Positions 1 through 5,500 of a DNA stretch of 16,872 nt are shown here, one piece after another. The notes beneath the pieces were generated by a model. That model was not told where the DNA came from. It saw nothing but the letters and a program-made list of their open reading frames with translations, and did not search any database. This DNA comes from an uncultured Eubacterium sp. GTDB lineage: Bacteria; Bacillota; Clostridia; Lachnospirales; Lachnospiraceae. Both the position numbers and the translations under genes were made by a program. The stretch lies in the NCBI GenBank assembly GCA_958446835.1, contig CAUCXT010000049.1, forward strand, positions 1 through 16,872, given 5' to 3'. The number at the start of each line of letters is the position of its first letter. Position 1 is the stretch's first letter.

Positions 1-545
1 ATGCGTTTAATTTCACGCCGTTAAAGAATGTTAAGGTGTTAATACTGGGGCAGGACCCATACCACAATGAATTGCAGGCGCATGGTCTGAGCTTTTCGGT
101 TCTTCCTGAACAGAAGGATATTCCGCCATCGCTCCAGAATATATATCAGGAGCTTCACGATGACCTTGGCTGTTATGTTCCTGATAACGGCTATTTGAAA
201 AAGTGGGCAGACCAAGGAGTGTTACTCTTGAATACTGTTCTGACTGTGCGTGCACATCAAGCTAACTCTCATCAGGGACATGGCTGGGAGCAGTTTACGG
301 ACGCTGTCATTGAGGCTGTCAATGCGCAGGACAGGCCTATTGTGTACATGCTCTGGGGCAGACCGGCACAGAGCAAGATTCCAATGCTAACGAATCCGAA
401 GCACCTGATACTCAAGGCGCCGCACCCAAGCCCGCTGTCGGCTTATAGAGGCTTCTTTGGGTGCAGGCATTTCAGCCAGGCAAATGAGTTCTTGAAGGCA
501 CATGGGGTGGAGCCTATTGATTGGCAGATTGAGAATATAAGATAA
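1..545 (+). CDS. ung: Uracil-DNA glycosylase, family 1 (5' end missing)
   Basis: This enzyme removes uracil from DNA and starts base-excision repair in the cytoplasm. The reading frame is open from position 3, so the gene begins upstream of the window and the GTG at 36 is an internal codon, not a start. The visible 180 residues carry GQDPYH, the family motif with the catalytic Asp that activates water, and near the C-terminus HPSPLS followed by a GFFGC segment, the loop holding the catalytic His and the DNA-intercalation region. LLLNTVLTVR and the WGRPAQ segment are also typical of the family. Family members are about 220 residues, so roughly 40 N-terminal residues are missing. The TAA stop is at 543-545. 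No convincing terminator follows directly. The family assignment is secure. Confidence 0.96.
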   Translation, partial: AFNFTPLKNVKVLILGQDPYHNELQAHGLSFSVLPEQKDIPPSLQNIYQELHDDLGCYVPDNGYLKKWADQGVLLLNTVLTVRAHQANSHQGHGWEQFTDAVIEAVNAQDRPIVYMLWGRPAQSKIPMLTNPKHLILKAPHPSPLSAYRGFFGCRHFSQANEFLKAHGVEPIDWQIENIR

Positions 546-833
546 TTGGTGTTGTAATTTTATACAATAGCATGCTTTATGCTATGATGATGCAGACAGT
601 CAAAAATGGTTTGCAGACAGTGTCAAAAAATGTTGTATACATATTTTTTTTAAAACGTGATTATATATTTCCTCTATAAAAAATTCATGCATTTTGACAA
701 TAGCCAATATATTATGATTATCGTAATATAATGATGTTGATTGCAAAAAGAGCTACATAAAATAGATATTTTATTATTGACTTGAAATATCATAAGTTAA
801 TTGGTGTAGCCTGCAAGGAATAGGAGGAAAGTT
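546..833. other. AT-rich intergenic region after ung
   Basis: No gene is visible here on either strand. It holds a weak 7-bp hairpin at 567-585 without a T-tract, two near-copies of a TGCAGAC...TCAAAAA motif (591-610 and 612-634), an imperfect palindrome at 709-729 and several weak promoter-like hexamers. It probably marks the border between the ung gene and the accessory stretch. Confidence 0.6.
694..721 (+). promoter_or_regulatory. Possible promoter upstream of the 27-codon ORF
   Basis: TTGACA at 694-699 is followed after 16 bases by GATTAT at 716-721. The -35 is perfect but the -10 matches only four of six positions. A TATAAT at 727-732 lies nearby without a good -35. In such AT-rich DNA this could be chance. 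Confidence 0.3.
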
Positions 834-917
834 ATGGCTGGTTTAGAGAGTTACAGGTGCAGTAGAAATATTGGTTTCAATAACCGGGAAAAGGAAAGAC
901 GGGATTCTTCGCAATGA
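834..917 (+). CDS. Possible 27-residue small protein or leader peptide
   Basis: An ATG at 834 lies after a strong ribosome-binding site (AGGAGG at 822-827, seven bases before the start) and opens 27 codons ending in TGA at 915-917. The peptide starts MAGLESYRCSRN and becomes rich in Arg, Glu and Asn; it has one Cys and no membrane segment. Its last codons and stop lie inside a perfect 16-bp terminator stem, so its 3' part may be an accidental reading of terminator DNA. It is not recognised. It could be a real small protein, a leader peptide or the remnant of a gene cut short by a deletion. The strong ribosome-binding site is the main argument for translation. Confidence 0.3.
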   Translation: MAGLESYRCSRNIGFNNREKERRDSSQ

Positions 918-931
918 AGAATCCCGTCTTT
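895..931. terminator. Perfect 16-bp hairpin, probably a bidirectional terminator
   Basis: The arms 895-910 and 916-931 are exact reverse complements around a 5-base loop. The stem begins with AAAGAC and ends with GTCTTT, so U-rich ends arise in both directions, although no long T-tract follows. It sits between the plus-strand 27-codon ORF and the 3' end of the minus-strand RHH gene, where it could end both transcripts. Confidence 0.75.
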
Positions 932-959
932 ATTATGCTAATTTTCATAATACCTTTTA

Positions 960-1142
960 TTATTTATTGTCTGTTTCATTATTTGCAGAAAGTTCCTTGT
1001 TGAACTGTTCAATACCTTTGTGAATCAATGCAAGAGTCGCTGCAGAACGGCTTGGATATCGATTATTAAAACGAAAATCGTCAATCTGGTTGAGCAGTTC
1101 ATCGTCAACAATTATTGTATATCTTGGTCTGTTTGTAGGCAT
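960..1142 (-). CDS. Ribbon-helix-helix DNA-binding protein (Arc/CopG type)
   Basis: This is a 60-residue protein with the shape of an RHH repressor. A basic N-terminus and a beta strand (RYTIIVDDELL, about residues 7-17) that would form the intersubunit DNA-reading ribbon are followed by helix A (LLNQIDDFRF), a turn with YPSRSAAT and helix B (ALIHKGIEQF). A polar tail follows. The start is fixed by AAGGAGGT seven bases upstream. A sigma-A promoter (TTGACA, 17 bases, CATAAT) lies just upstream on the minus strand and carries palindromes on both hexamers, which suggests autorepression; that is inference. It is divergent from a second RHH gene. RHH proteins of this size act as antitoxins, plasmid copy-control factors or local repressors. 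No toxin lies beside it on its own strand, so the role is open. Confidence 0.8.
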   Translation of the reverse strand: MPTNRPRYTIIVDDELLNQIDDFRFNNRYPSRSAATLALIHKGIEQFNKELSANNETDNK

Positions 1143-1162
1143 GGGTAATGACCTCCTTTTAG

Positions 1163-1193
1163 TACATATTATGTATCAGTTCATATAATATGT
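1163..1193. promoter_or_regulatory. Candidate operator: two palindromes over a promoter
   Basis: TACATATTATGTA at 1163-1175 is a perfect 6-1-6 palindrome, and CATATAATATG at 1182-1192 is a perfect 5-1-5 palindrome. In addition, ACATATTAT (1164-1172) and ATAATATGT (1185-1193) form a 9-bp inverted repeat. The first palindrome covers the minus-strand -10 hexamer, and the second overlaps the first bases of the -35. This is where an autoregulating RHH repressor would be expected to bind. The binding itself is inferred. Confidence 0.6.
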
Positions 1194-1196
1194 CAA
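1168..1196 (-). promoter_or_regulatory. Promoter of the minus-strand RHH gene
   Basis: Read on the minus strand, TTGACA (1196-1191) is followed after 17 bases by CATAAT (1173-1168), five of six matches to the -10 consensus. The spacing is ideal, and the start codon lies about 25 bases beyond the -10. Confidence 0.75.
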
Positions 1197-1216
1197 GCTG
1201 GAACATCGGATAATAA

Positions 1217-1245
1217 TTGACAGTTAAAATCATAAGTGCTATACT
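1217..1245 (+). promoter_or_regulatory. Promoter of the plus-strand RHH gene
   Basis: TTGACA at 1217-1222 is followed by exactly 17 bases and TATACT at 1240-1245. An ACTAAGTC octamer overlaps the -10 (1243-1250) and recurs at 1284-1291, 41 bp downstream in the leader. The leader to the start codon is about 70 bases. Confidence 0.8.
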
Positions 1246-1322
1246 AAGTCCAAATGGAAGAGCAGAACCTATGCAAGTTCAGAACTAAGTCTAATAATAA
1301 CAGAATGTGAGGTGAAAACGAT

Positions 1323-1505
1323 ATGAGTACAGAGACTCATAGAATAACAATTGTTATTCCGGAAGAATTGGAGGTGGAATTAAGACAGATTAAGAAGGAT
1401 GTGTTCTTTGATTGCAATAGGTCTGTAATGCTTAGAGAATTGATAAGCAAGGGATTGGACAGCACGGTGGGAAATACGGAATATGACAACATCGGTCAAG
1501 AATAA
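1323..1505 (+). CDS. Second ribbon-helix-helix protein (Arc/CopG/MetJ-like)
   Basis: This 60-residue protein also has RHH layout. The beta strand HRITIVIPEEL (about residues 6-16) is followed by an amphipathic helix (EVELRQIKKDVFF), a turn with CNRS and a second helix (MLRELISKGLD), then a polar tail. The start has GAGGTG about eight bases upstream and lies behind a consensus promoter. It differs clearly in sequence from the divergent RHH protein on the minus strand, so it is not a recent duplication. A 51-codon ORF follows after 41 bases. The arrangement of an RHH gene followed by a small ORF resembles toxin-antitoxin loci, but the downstream product is not a recognised toxin. It probably acts as a local DNA-binding regulator. 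Confidence 0.75.
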   Translation: MSTETHRITIVIPEELEVELRQIKKDVFFDCNRSVMLRELISKGLDSTVGNTEYDNIGQE

Positions 1506-1546
1506 TTATTGTAAAATACTATATAGAAGATAACGGAGGCAGGACT

Positions 1547-1702
1547 ATGGCAGCACAGTATGCGTATATAATTGATGCAACACTGTTAAAATATCAATTG
1601 ATTTGTCTGGCTAAGATTGGTATACCGCAGCAGGTCGGTGATGATATAACAGTGAAGCTTCTTAATATTCAGTTAAAGCAGCATACTACAAAGTGTATCT
1701 AA
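1547..1702 (+). CDS. Unrecognised 51-residue small protein
   Basis: An ATG at 1547 with GGAGGC seven bases upstream opens 51 codons ending in TAA at 1700-1702. The peptide starts MAAQYAYIIDATLLKY and contains LICLAKIGIPQQVGDD and a C-terminal KLLNIQLKQ. It looks like a compact soluble alpha/beta segment with a net charge near neutral and two Cys residues, and no obvious membrane helix. I do not recognise a family. It lies 41 bases behind the RHH gene with its own ribosome-binding site, so it is probably co-transcribed. It could be a partner of the RHH protein or the start of a truncated larger protein. The ribosome-binding site supports translation. Confidence 0.5.
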   Translation: MAAQYAYIIDATLLKYQLICLAKIGIPQQVGDDITVKLLNIQLKQHTTKCI

Positions 1703-1736
1703 AAGAATGTATCATATATGATATGACTACATAAAT

Positions 1737-1826
1737 ACTCAAATTTGCAGCTACGCTGCAAATTTGAGTTTCTGGAGCAAAAACACAAAAAACGTGTTTT
1801 TACTCCAGGCATCGCTGGCGCGATGC
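1737..1826. repeat. Three consecutive hairpins
   Basis: Three inverted repeats follow each other almost without gaps. Hairpin 1 (1737-1751 with 1755-1769) has a perfect 15-bp stem and a 3-base loop. Hairpin 2 (1772-1786 with 1794-1808) pairs CTGGAG with CTCCAG and AAAAACAC with GTGTTTTT, with one C-A mismatch. Hairpin 3 (1809-1815 with 1820-1826) pairs GCATCGC with GCGATGC. Hairpin 1 could end the RHH transcript, although only TTTCT follows. The compact arrangement also resembles an intergenic palindromic repeat element. Confidence 0.75.
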
Positions 1827-1860
1827 TAAAATGGGTAGAAAGGAATGGTGAAATAATATT

Positions 1861-2751
1861 ATGAGAAGACTAAATTTATGTAAAAGAAATATTATATTAT
1901 GTGGAAGTATGGCAGTTGTGTTGTGTGGATGTGCAGCAGTAACTAAGGATGAGTTACAGACGATGATAGAAGAGAGTGAGACGATTTCGTTGGAGATAGC
2001 GGAGCCGCTTGATGTGGACAGACTTGGTACAAAGGAGAATGAGACAGGTGAAGAGACTTCAAGTGAGGGATTACTTGAGGGAGAGACGGAGAGTGTAAGG
2101 GATAAGAGAGTAGAGGAGTGGATGGAAGACATCGAAGCGATGGGAAGATACACGGTTGAAGAATTAGAGAGCATTGAAGAGGACGCAAAGGTTTATGAGG
2201 CGTATGGAAGTTCGCCGGAGCAGGCAGTTAACATGGCATTAGCGGACGCAGTTAATGGAAAGACAAATGGGAGTGTGGATATGACATTTACATTGCCGGT
2301 AGTAGTTGATGAGAATGGAGTTCCATATCCAACAGACCCATCGAATGGACAGCCAATAATACCGGAGACAGAGGAACCTGTTAAAGACAACGAAAGCACA
2401 AACTCCACCATAGAAAATATAGCACAAGAGAATGGGAATGTCAATAAGAAAGATTTACCAGTTACAATAGAGAGTGAAGATGACGGATACGGAAATAAGG
2501 TAGTGGTTCGTGGTGACTGGGAGGTAGTTGAGGTAACAACACCAGATGGTATAACGCATACGCTTCATTCAGAAAATGAGTACATGCAGTTTTTAGTTCA
2601 GTGGGATTTTGAACATGATGAGGAGCAACAGCAGTACATAGCAAGCGAAGATAGGTTTTCTGGCTTTGGGACATACGGTGGCTATTATGGTTCAGAGGAA
2701 GCGTTTCTTGAGGCAGAAAGAAATTCTTCTGTACATGGTAAAGTTCAGTAA
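1861..2751 (+). CDS. Acidic lipoprotein of unknown function
   Basis: This 296-residue protein has a lipoprotein signal. A basic N-terminus (MRRLNLCKRN) and a hydrophobic core lead to VVLCGC, so signal peptidase II would cut before a Cys near residue 22 and the protein would be anchored on the outer face of the membrane. The mature part is strongly acidic. About residues 25-105 are Glu-rich and probably helical, the middle is Pro/Thr/Asn-rich and linker-like (about 140-200), and the C-terminal part (GDWEVVEVTTPDG, then QWDFEHDEEQ and a Gly/Tyr patch) looks folded. I do not recognise a family. The ribosome-binding site is weak (GGTG about ten bases upstream). A secreted protein gene follows after a terminator-like hairpin, so the two probably act at the same cell surface. 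AT-rich codons such as ATA, GGA and ACA are common, unlike the genes after 6900. Confidence 0.75.
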   Translation: MRRLNLCKRNIILCGSMAVVLCGCAAVTKDELQTMIEESETISLEIAEPLDVDRLGTKENETGEETSSEGLLEGETESVRDKRVEEWMEDIEAMGRYTVEELESIEEDAKVYEAYGSSPEQAVNMALADAVNGKTNGSVDMTFTLPVVVDENGVPYPTDPSNGQPIIPETEEPVKDNESTNSTIENIAQENGNVNKKDLPVTIESEDDGYGNKVVVRGDWEVVEVTTPDGITHTLHSENEYMQFLVQWDFEHDEEQQQYIASEDRFSGFGTYGGYYGSEEAFLEAERNSSVHGKVQ

Positions 2752-2769
2752 AGAAAAATAGATTGAGTA

Positions 2770-2805
2770 AGCCTTTGGTGTAAAAGCCAAAGGCTAAAAT
2801 TTTTT
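2770..2805 (+). terminator. Rho-independent terminator or attenuator
   Basis: AGCCTTTGG (2770-2778) pairs perfectly with CCAAAGGCT (2787-2795) around an 8-base loop, followed by AAAATTTTTT. It ends one base before the AAGGAGG of the next gene, which leaves no room for a promoter in between. The next gene therefore depends on read-through or on processing at this hairpin. Confidence 0.8.
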
Positions 2806-2816
2806 AAGGAGGACTT

Positions 2817-4007
2817 ATGAAAAGTATAAATAGAAAGATTGTTATTAGCATAATGGTGATGCTGATAGGCATAATGAGTGCTAGTAAGATTTACGCTGAA
2901 GAGGAACCAACGACTTCATCCAATAGTTACAATGGCACTGAAGGAAAAGGTGACACAGTTAACGGAAACGTTTCACAATTTACAGAAGAAGAGAGAGGAA
3001 TGGGTTTTATATCGGAGCATACAGGATACAGATTTTACATAGTTGAATATGAAGAGTGGGAGGATATGGATACACATAAAGTTAAGAGTATAGTCACTGA
3101 TGGAGTTGATGTATACATATCACAACCAGATAATATCAATCATAACATTCAAACCTATGATAAATTTAAGGAAGATGGAACAGGTAAAGCACATAACATA
3201 ACAGCTAGAACTAAGAATGAATATAACATTACAAAATCAATACCATGTCCAATAGTAATTAGCGGAGGACAGTTTGCAGTAAATGGAAATGAGTTTAAAA
3301 AATGGATGCTACAGGACAGAGGTGATGGTGACAACAATGCAACAGCACTAATAAGAGAGTTTTGGGGAGAGGAAATGCTTGAGAAGTTCTTAAGCAACAG
3401 CTCCTATAGATTAGTAGTAGAGCCGATAATGTGGTCGAACATGTACATGTTTCAAAAAGATGAGGATTTTGGTATATCACGTTGGGTAGCAGGTAGTACA
3501 CTGTTACTAGGTACAGCAACTGAGTGGGCAAGATACATGACAAAATGGGGAGACCCGAAGGGGTTAGGACTTTCCAAAGACAGTGCGGGTAAGCCATGTT
3601 TCATAGAAATTATATATGCAAGTGCATTACCAAACTGTTTAGTAATAGAAAGACAAGATAGTTATTTTCAGCCACCAGTTGAGTTTGGTACAAGACTAAG
3701 AAGTACGGCGATTGAAATATTTGGATATGGAGAACATCTCTACTCCCCATCCGACATAGCAGAAGATTTATATGACACAGCTTCAACTCAGACGTATGAC
3801 CCTAAGTTAGGAGCTAAGAAGGGTTCAGCGCCAGCACCATCAAAGTTAAAAGACAGTACAATAATAAAGGTATATCAAGATGTAGACGCTGATGGAAACA
3901 TTGTAAAGACGTCAATTCCGTATATAAGGATGTTTAACCCGAACAGAATAACAGTAAATGATGAGACGAATCTTACGGGATATACGGTAGTTGAAATTTA
4001 TTATTGA
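2817..4007 (+). CDS. Secreted protein resembling the N-terminal part of clostridial surface proteins
   Basis: This 396-residue protein has a signal peptide (basic MKSINRK, hydrophobic core to about residue 23, likely cleavage after IYA at 27). A Ser/Thr/Gly-rich spacer follows. The main domain contains YRLVVEPIMW, GTATEWA and ALPNCLVIER. These recall, from memory, a module found at the start of large multi-domain surface proteins of anaerobic Clostridia (Athe_2463-like). The C-terminal segment STIIKVYQDVDADG...ITVNDETNLTGYTVVEIYY recalls the first beta-repeat that normally continues into a long repeat region. Here the gene stops there, with no wall anchor or membrane segment. It could be a truncated surface protein or a short secreted version that works with the upstream lipoprotein. 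The ribosome-binding site AAGGAGG is ideal. The codons are AT-rich. Confidence 0.6.
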   Translation: MKSINRKIVISIMVMLIGIMSASKIYAEEEPTTSSNSYNGTEGKGDTVNGNVSQFTEEERGMGFISEHTGYRFYIVEYEEWEDMDTHKVKSIVTDGVDVYISQPDNINHNIQTYDKFKEDGTGKAHNITARTKNEYNITKSIPCPIVISGGQFAVNGNEFKKWMLQDRGDGDNNATALIREFWGEEMLEKFLSNSSYRLVVEPIMWSNMYMFQKDEDFGISRWVAGSTLLLGTATEWARYMTKWGDPKGLGLSKDSAGKPCFIEIIYASALPNCLVIERQDSYFQPPVEFGTRLRSTAIEIFGYGEHLYSPSDIAEDLYDTASTQTYDPKLGAKKGSAPAPSKLKDSTIIKVYQDVDADGNIVKTSIPYIRMFNPNRITVNDETNLTGYTVVEIYY

Positions 4008-4022
4008 CATAAAATTTTATGT
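4007..4022. repeat. Perfect 16-bp AT-rich palindrome at the stop codon
   Basis: ACATAAAATTTTATGT is fully self-complementary and begins on the last base of the TGA stop. It has no loop and no GC-rich stem, so it is a poor terminator. It could be a weak 3' structure or a protein-binding site. Confidence 0.4.
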
Positions 4023-4352
4023 TATATAAAATTTATTGAAAATAGTTCTTTTGGAGAGAAAAATTCTTTGTATATTCTGCACAAAAAATATTATATATGA
4101 TAATAAAATGCTTTAACTGAGACAGTACTTGATGGAAGAGAGGCATATAATTTTTTTTTGCAGACTCTCAAAAAAATGTGCCTGTCCATAAAAAAATTTC
4201 GTTAGTTATTAGTCACAATAGTGTCAGAACGGTAGTACATAATCACCAAATTGCTGCAAAAATAATTGTATATATAGATTATTGATTAAAATTCGACATA
4301 ATTGTATAAATAATATAACCAATTATTTAAGAAAAAGCAAGGAGAAAATATT
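4023..4352. other. AT-rich intergenic region before the RNA ligase gene
   Basis: No gene is visible. It contains a third copy of the TGCAGAC...TCAAAAA motif (4159-4180) directly after a run of nine T residues, and a promoter at its 3' end. Short ATG-initiated frames here, such as one of about 19 codons near 4132, lack ribosome-binding sites. Confidence 0.6.
4282..4310 (+). promoter_or_regulatory. Candidate promoter of the RNA ligase gene
   Basis: TTGATT at 4282-4287 is followed by 17 bases and TATAAA at 4305-4310. It is a good match in AT-rich surroundings, and it places the start codon about 35 bases after the expected transcript start. Confidence 0.55.
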
Positions 4353-5348
4353 ATGTCAAGAGTATTAGCGCATGTTGAAGTGATCAGCTCGGTGAGTCCA
4401 ATAGAAGGAAAGGATAAGATTGTATTGGCCGAGATTCTTGGATGGAAGGTTATAGTTCAGAAAGAATTTAAGGTTGGCGACAAAGTGGTTTTTGTTGAAA
4501 TTGACTCTGTTCTTCCTGAAAAACCGGAATTTGAATTTTTGAGGAGCAGGAAGTTCAGAATAAAAACCATGAGAATGGCAGGAGTAATCAGTCAGGGAAT
4601 AGTATTTCCTATGGATATTCTTCCATCGGGCGAATATCAGATTGGGGAAGATGTAACAGAGATTTTAGGCATTACCCAAAATGAATCGACTATGGATAAG
4701 GATGATGAGGATGCCAATGAAAGCAGTTTTCCGAATTTTATTTCTAAAACGGATGAAAAAAGAATACAGGCGGATCCATCTTATCTGGAAATGGATTGCA
4801 AATGGATTGCAACAGAAAAGATTGATGGTGCGAGTGCTTCATTTTCATTACAACGTATAGAGAAGGAAAATGGAGAATACACCTATGATTATGCGGTGTG
4901 TTCGAGAGGTCGCAGATTATTTGTGAAAGACAATTCCATATACTGGAAAGTGGCAGAGAAATACAACATTGAAAAGGCTCTTTATAAGCTTATAGGTGAT
5001 AATACATGGGTAGCTGTTCAGGGAGAATGTATTGCCCCGGGAGTGCAGAAAAATAAGTATAAAGTAAAGTTTCCCGACTTTTATGCTTTTAATTTGATTT
5101 ACCCGGGTGGTCGTGTGGGGTCTGTTGAGGCAAAAAAGATTCTTGAGGATGTCGGGATAAAATTTGTACCTGTAATCTGTGATGATGCACCTATTAAGGG
5201 CATGACGGTATCAGAGGTACTTGAGTATGCTGATGGAAAAAGCCAAATTTATGATACGTTGAGAGAAGGGATTGTTTTCAGAAGCGAAAATGGAATGCAG
5301 TCATTTAAGGCTGTTTCCCCTAAGTTCTTAATGAAATATGATGAGTAG
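4353..5348 (+). CDS. RNA ligase of the DRB0094 (Rnl5) family
   Basis: This 331-residue protein matches the DRB0094/Deinococcus Rnl5 family, which seals 3'-OH/5'-phosphate nicks in RNA using ATP. The N-terminal part (about 1-105) is the OB-like domain of this family (LAHVEVISSVSPIEG, WKVIVQKEFKVGDKVVFVEIDS). An acidic linker leads to FPNFISKTDEKRIQ, a characteristic family segment. The nucleotidyltransferase domain has motif I as TEKIDGAS with the AMP-accepting Lys at 156, then CSRGRR (183-188), VQGECIAPGVQ (222-232), FYAFN (243-247), EGIVFR (305-310) and a Lys-rich motif V (SFKAVSPKFLMK, about 317-328). The catalytic set appears complete and the length is near that of the family. The ribosome-binding site AAGGAG lies eight bases upstream of the ATG. 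It precedes a PARG-type glycohydrolase gene by 152 bases, which suggests an RNA or ADP-ribose repair role; that part is inference. Confidence 0.88.
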   Translation: MSRVLAHVEVISSVSPIEGKDKIVLAEILGWKVIVQKEFKVGDKVVFVEIDSVLPEKPEFEFLRSRKFRIKTMRMAGVISQGIVFPMDILPSGEYQIGEDVTEILGITQNESTMDKDDEDANESSFPNFISKTDEKRIQADPSYLEMDCKWIATEKIDGASASFSLQRIEKENGEYTYDYAVCSRGRRLFVKDNSIYWKVAEKYNIEKALYKLIGDNTWVAVQGECIAPGVQKNKYKVKFPDFYAFNLIYPGGRVGSVEAKKILEDVGIKFVPVICDDAPIKGMTVSEVLEYADGKSQIYDTLREGIVFRSENGMQSFKAVSPKFLMKYDE

Positions 5349-5500
5349 ACAATTTTATAAGCGAAAAGCTTAGATAGGATATAATGATTCTACAGAAGAA
5401 CAAAAAAGAATGATAATTGTTGTTGCATACTACCGGGAAATAGACAGATTATTAGAACAACAATAATTAATCTGCAAATAATAAAAGAGGAGAAAAGGTC

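Noticed and set aside
567..585. Hairpin ATAGCAT / ATGCTAT after ung as a terminator
   Set aside because: The stem has only 7 AT-rich base pairs and no T-tract follows.
1323..1702. Calling the RHH gene plus the 51-codon ORF an established toxin-antitoxin system
   Set aside because: The second protein has no recognised toxin motif, so only a candidate relationship can be stated.
1800..2444. Overlapping minus-strand open frames opposite the lipoprotein gene
   Set aside because: They are Ser/Leu-rich mirror frames of an acidic coding strand without ribosome-binding sites.
4132..4191. Short ORF of about 19 codons before the RNA ligase gene
   Set aside because: It has no ribosome-binding site and runs through a homopolymer T tract.
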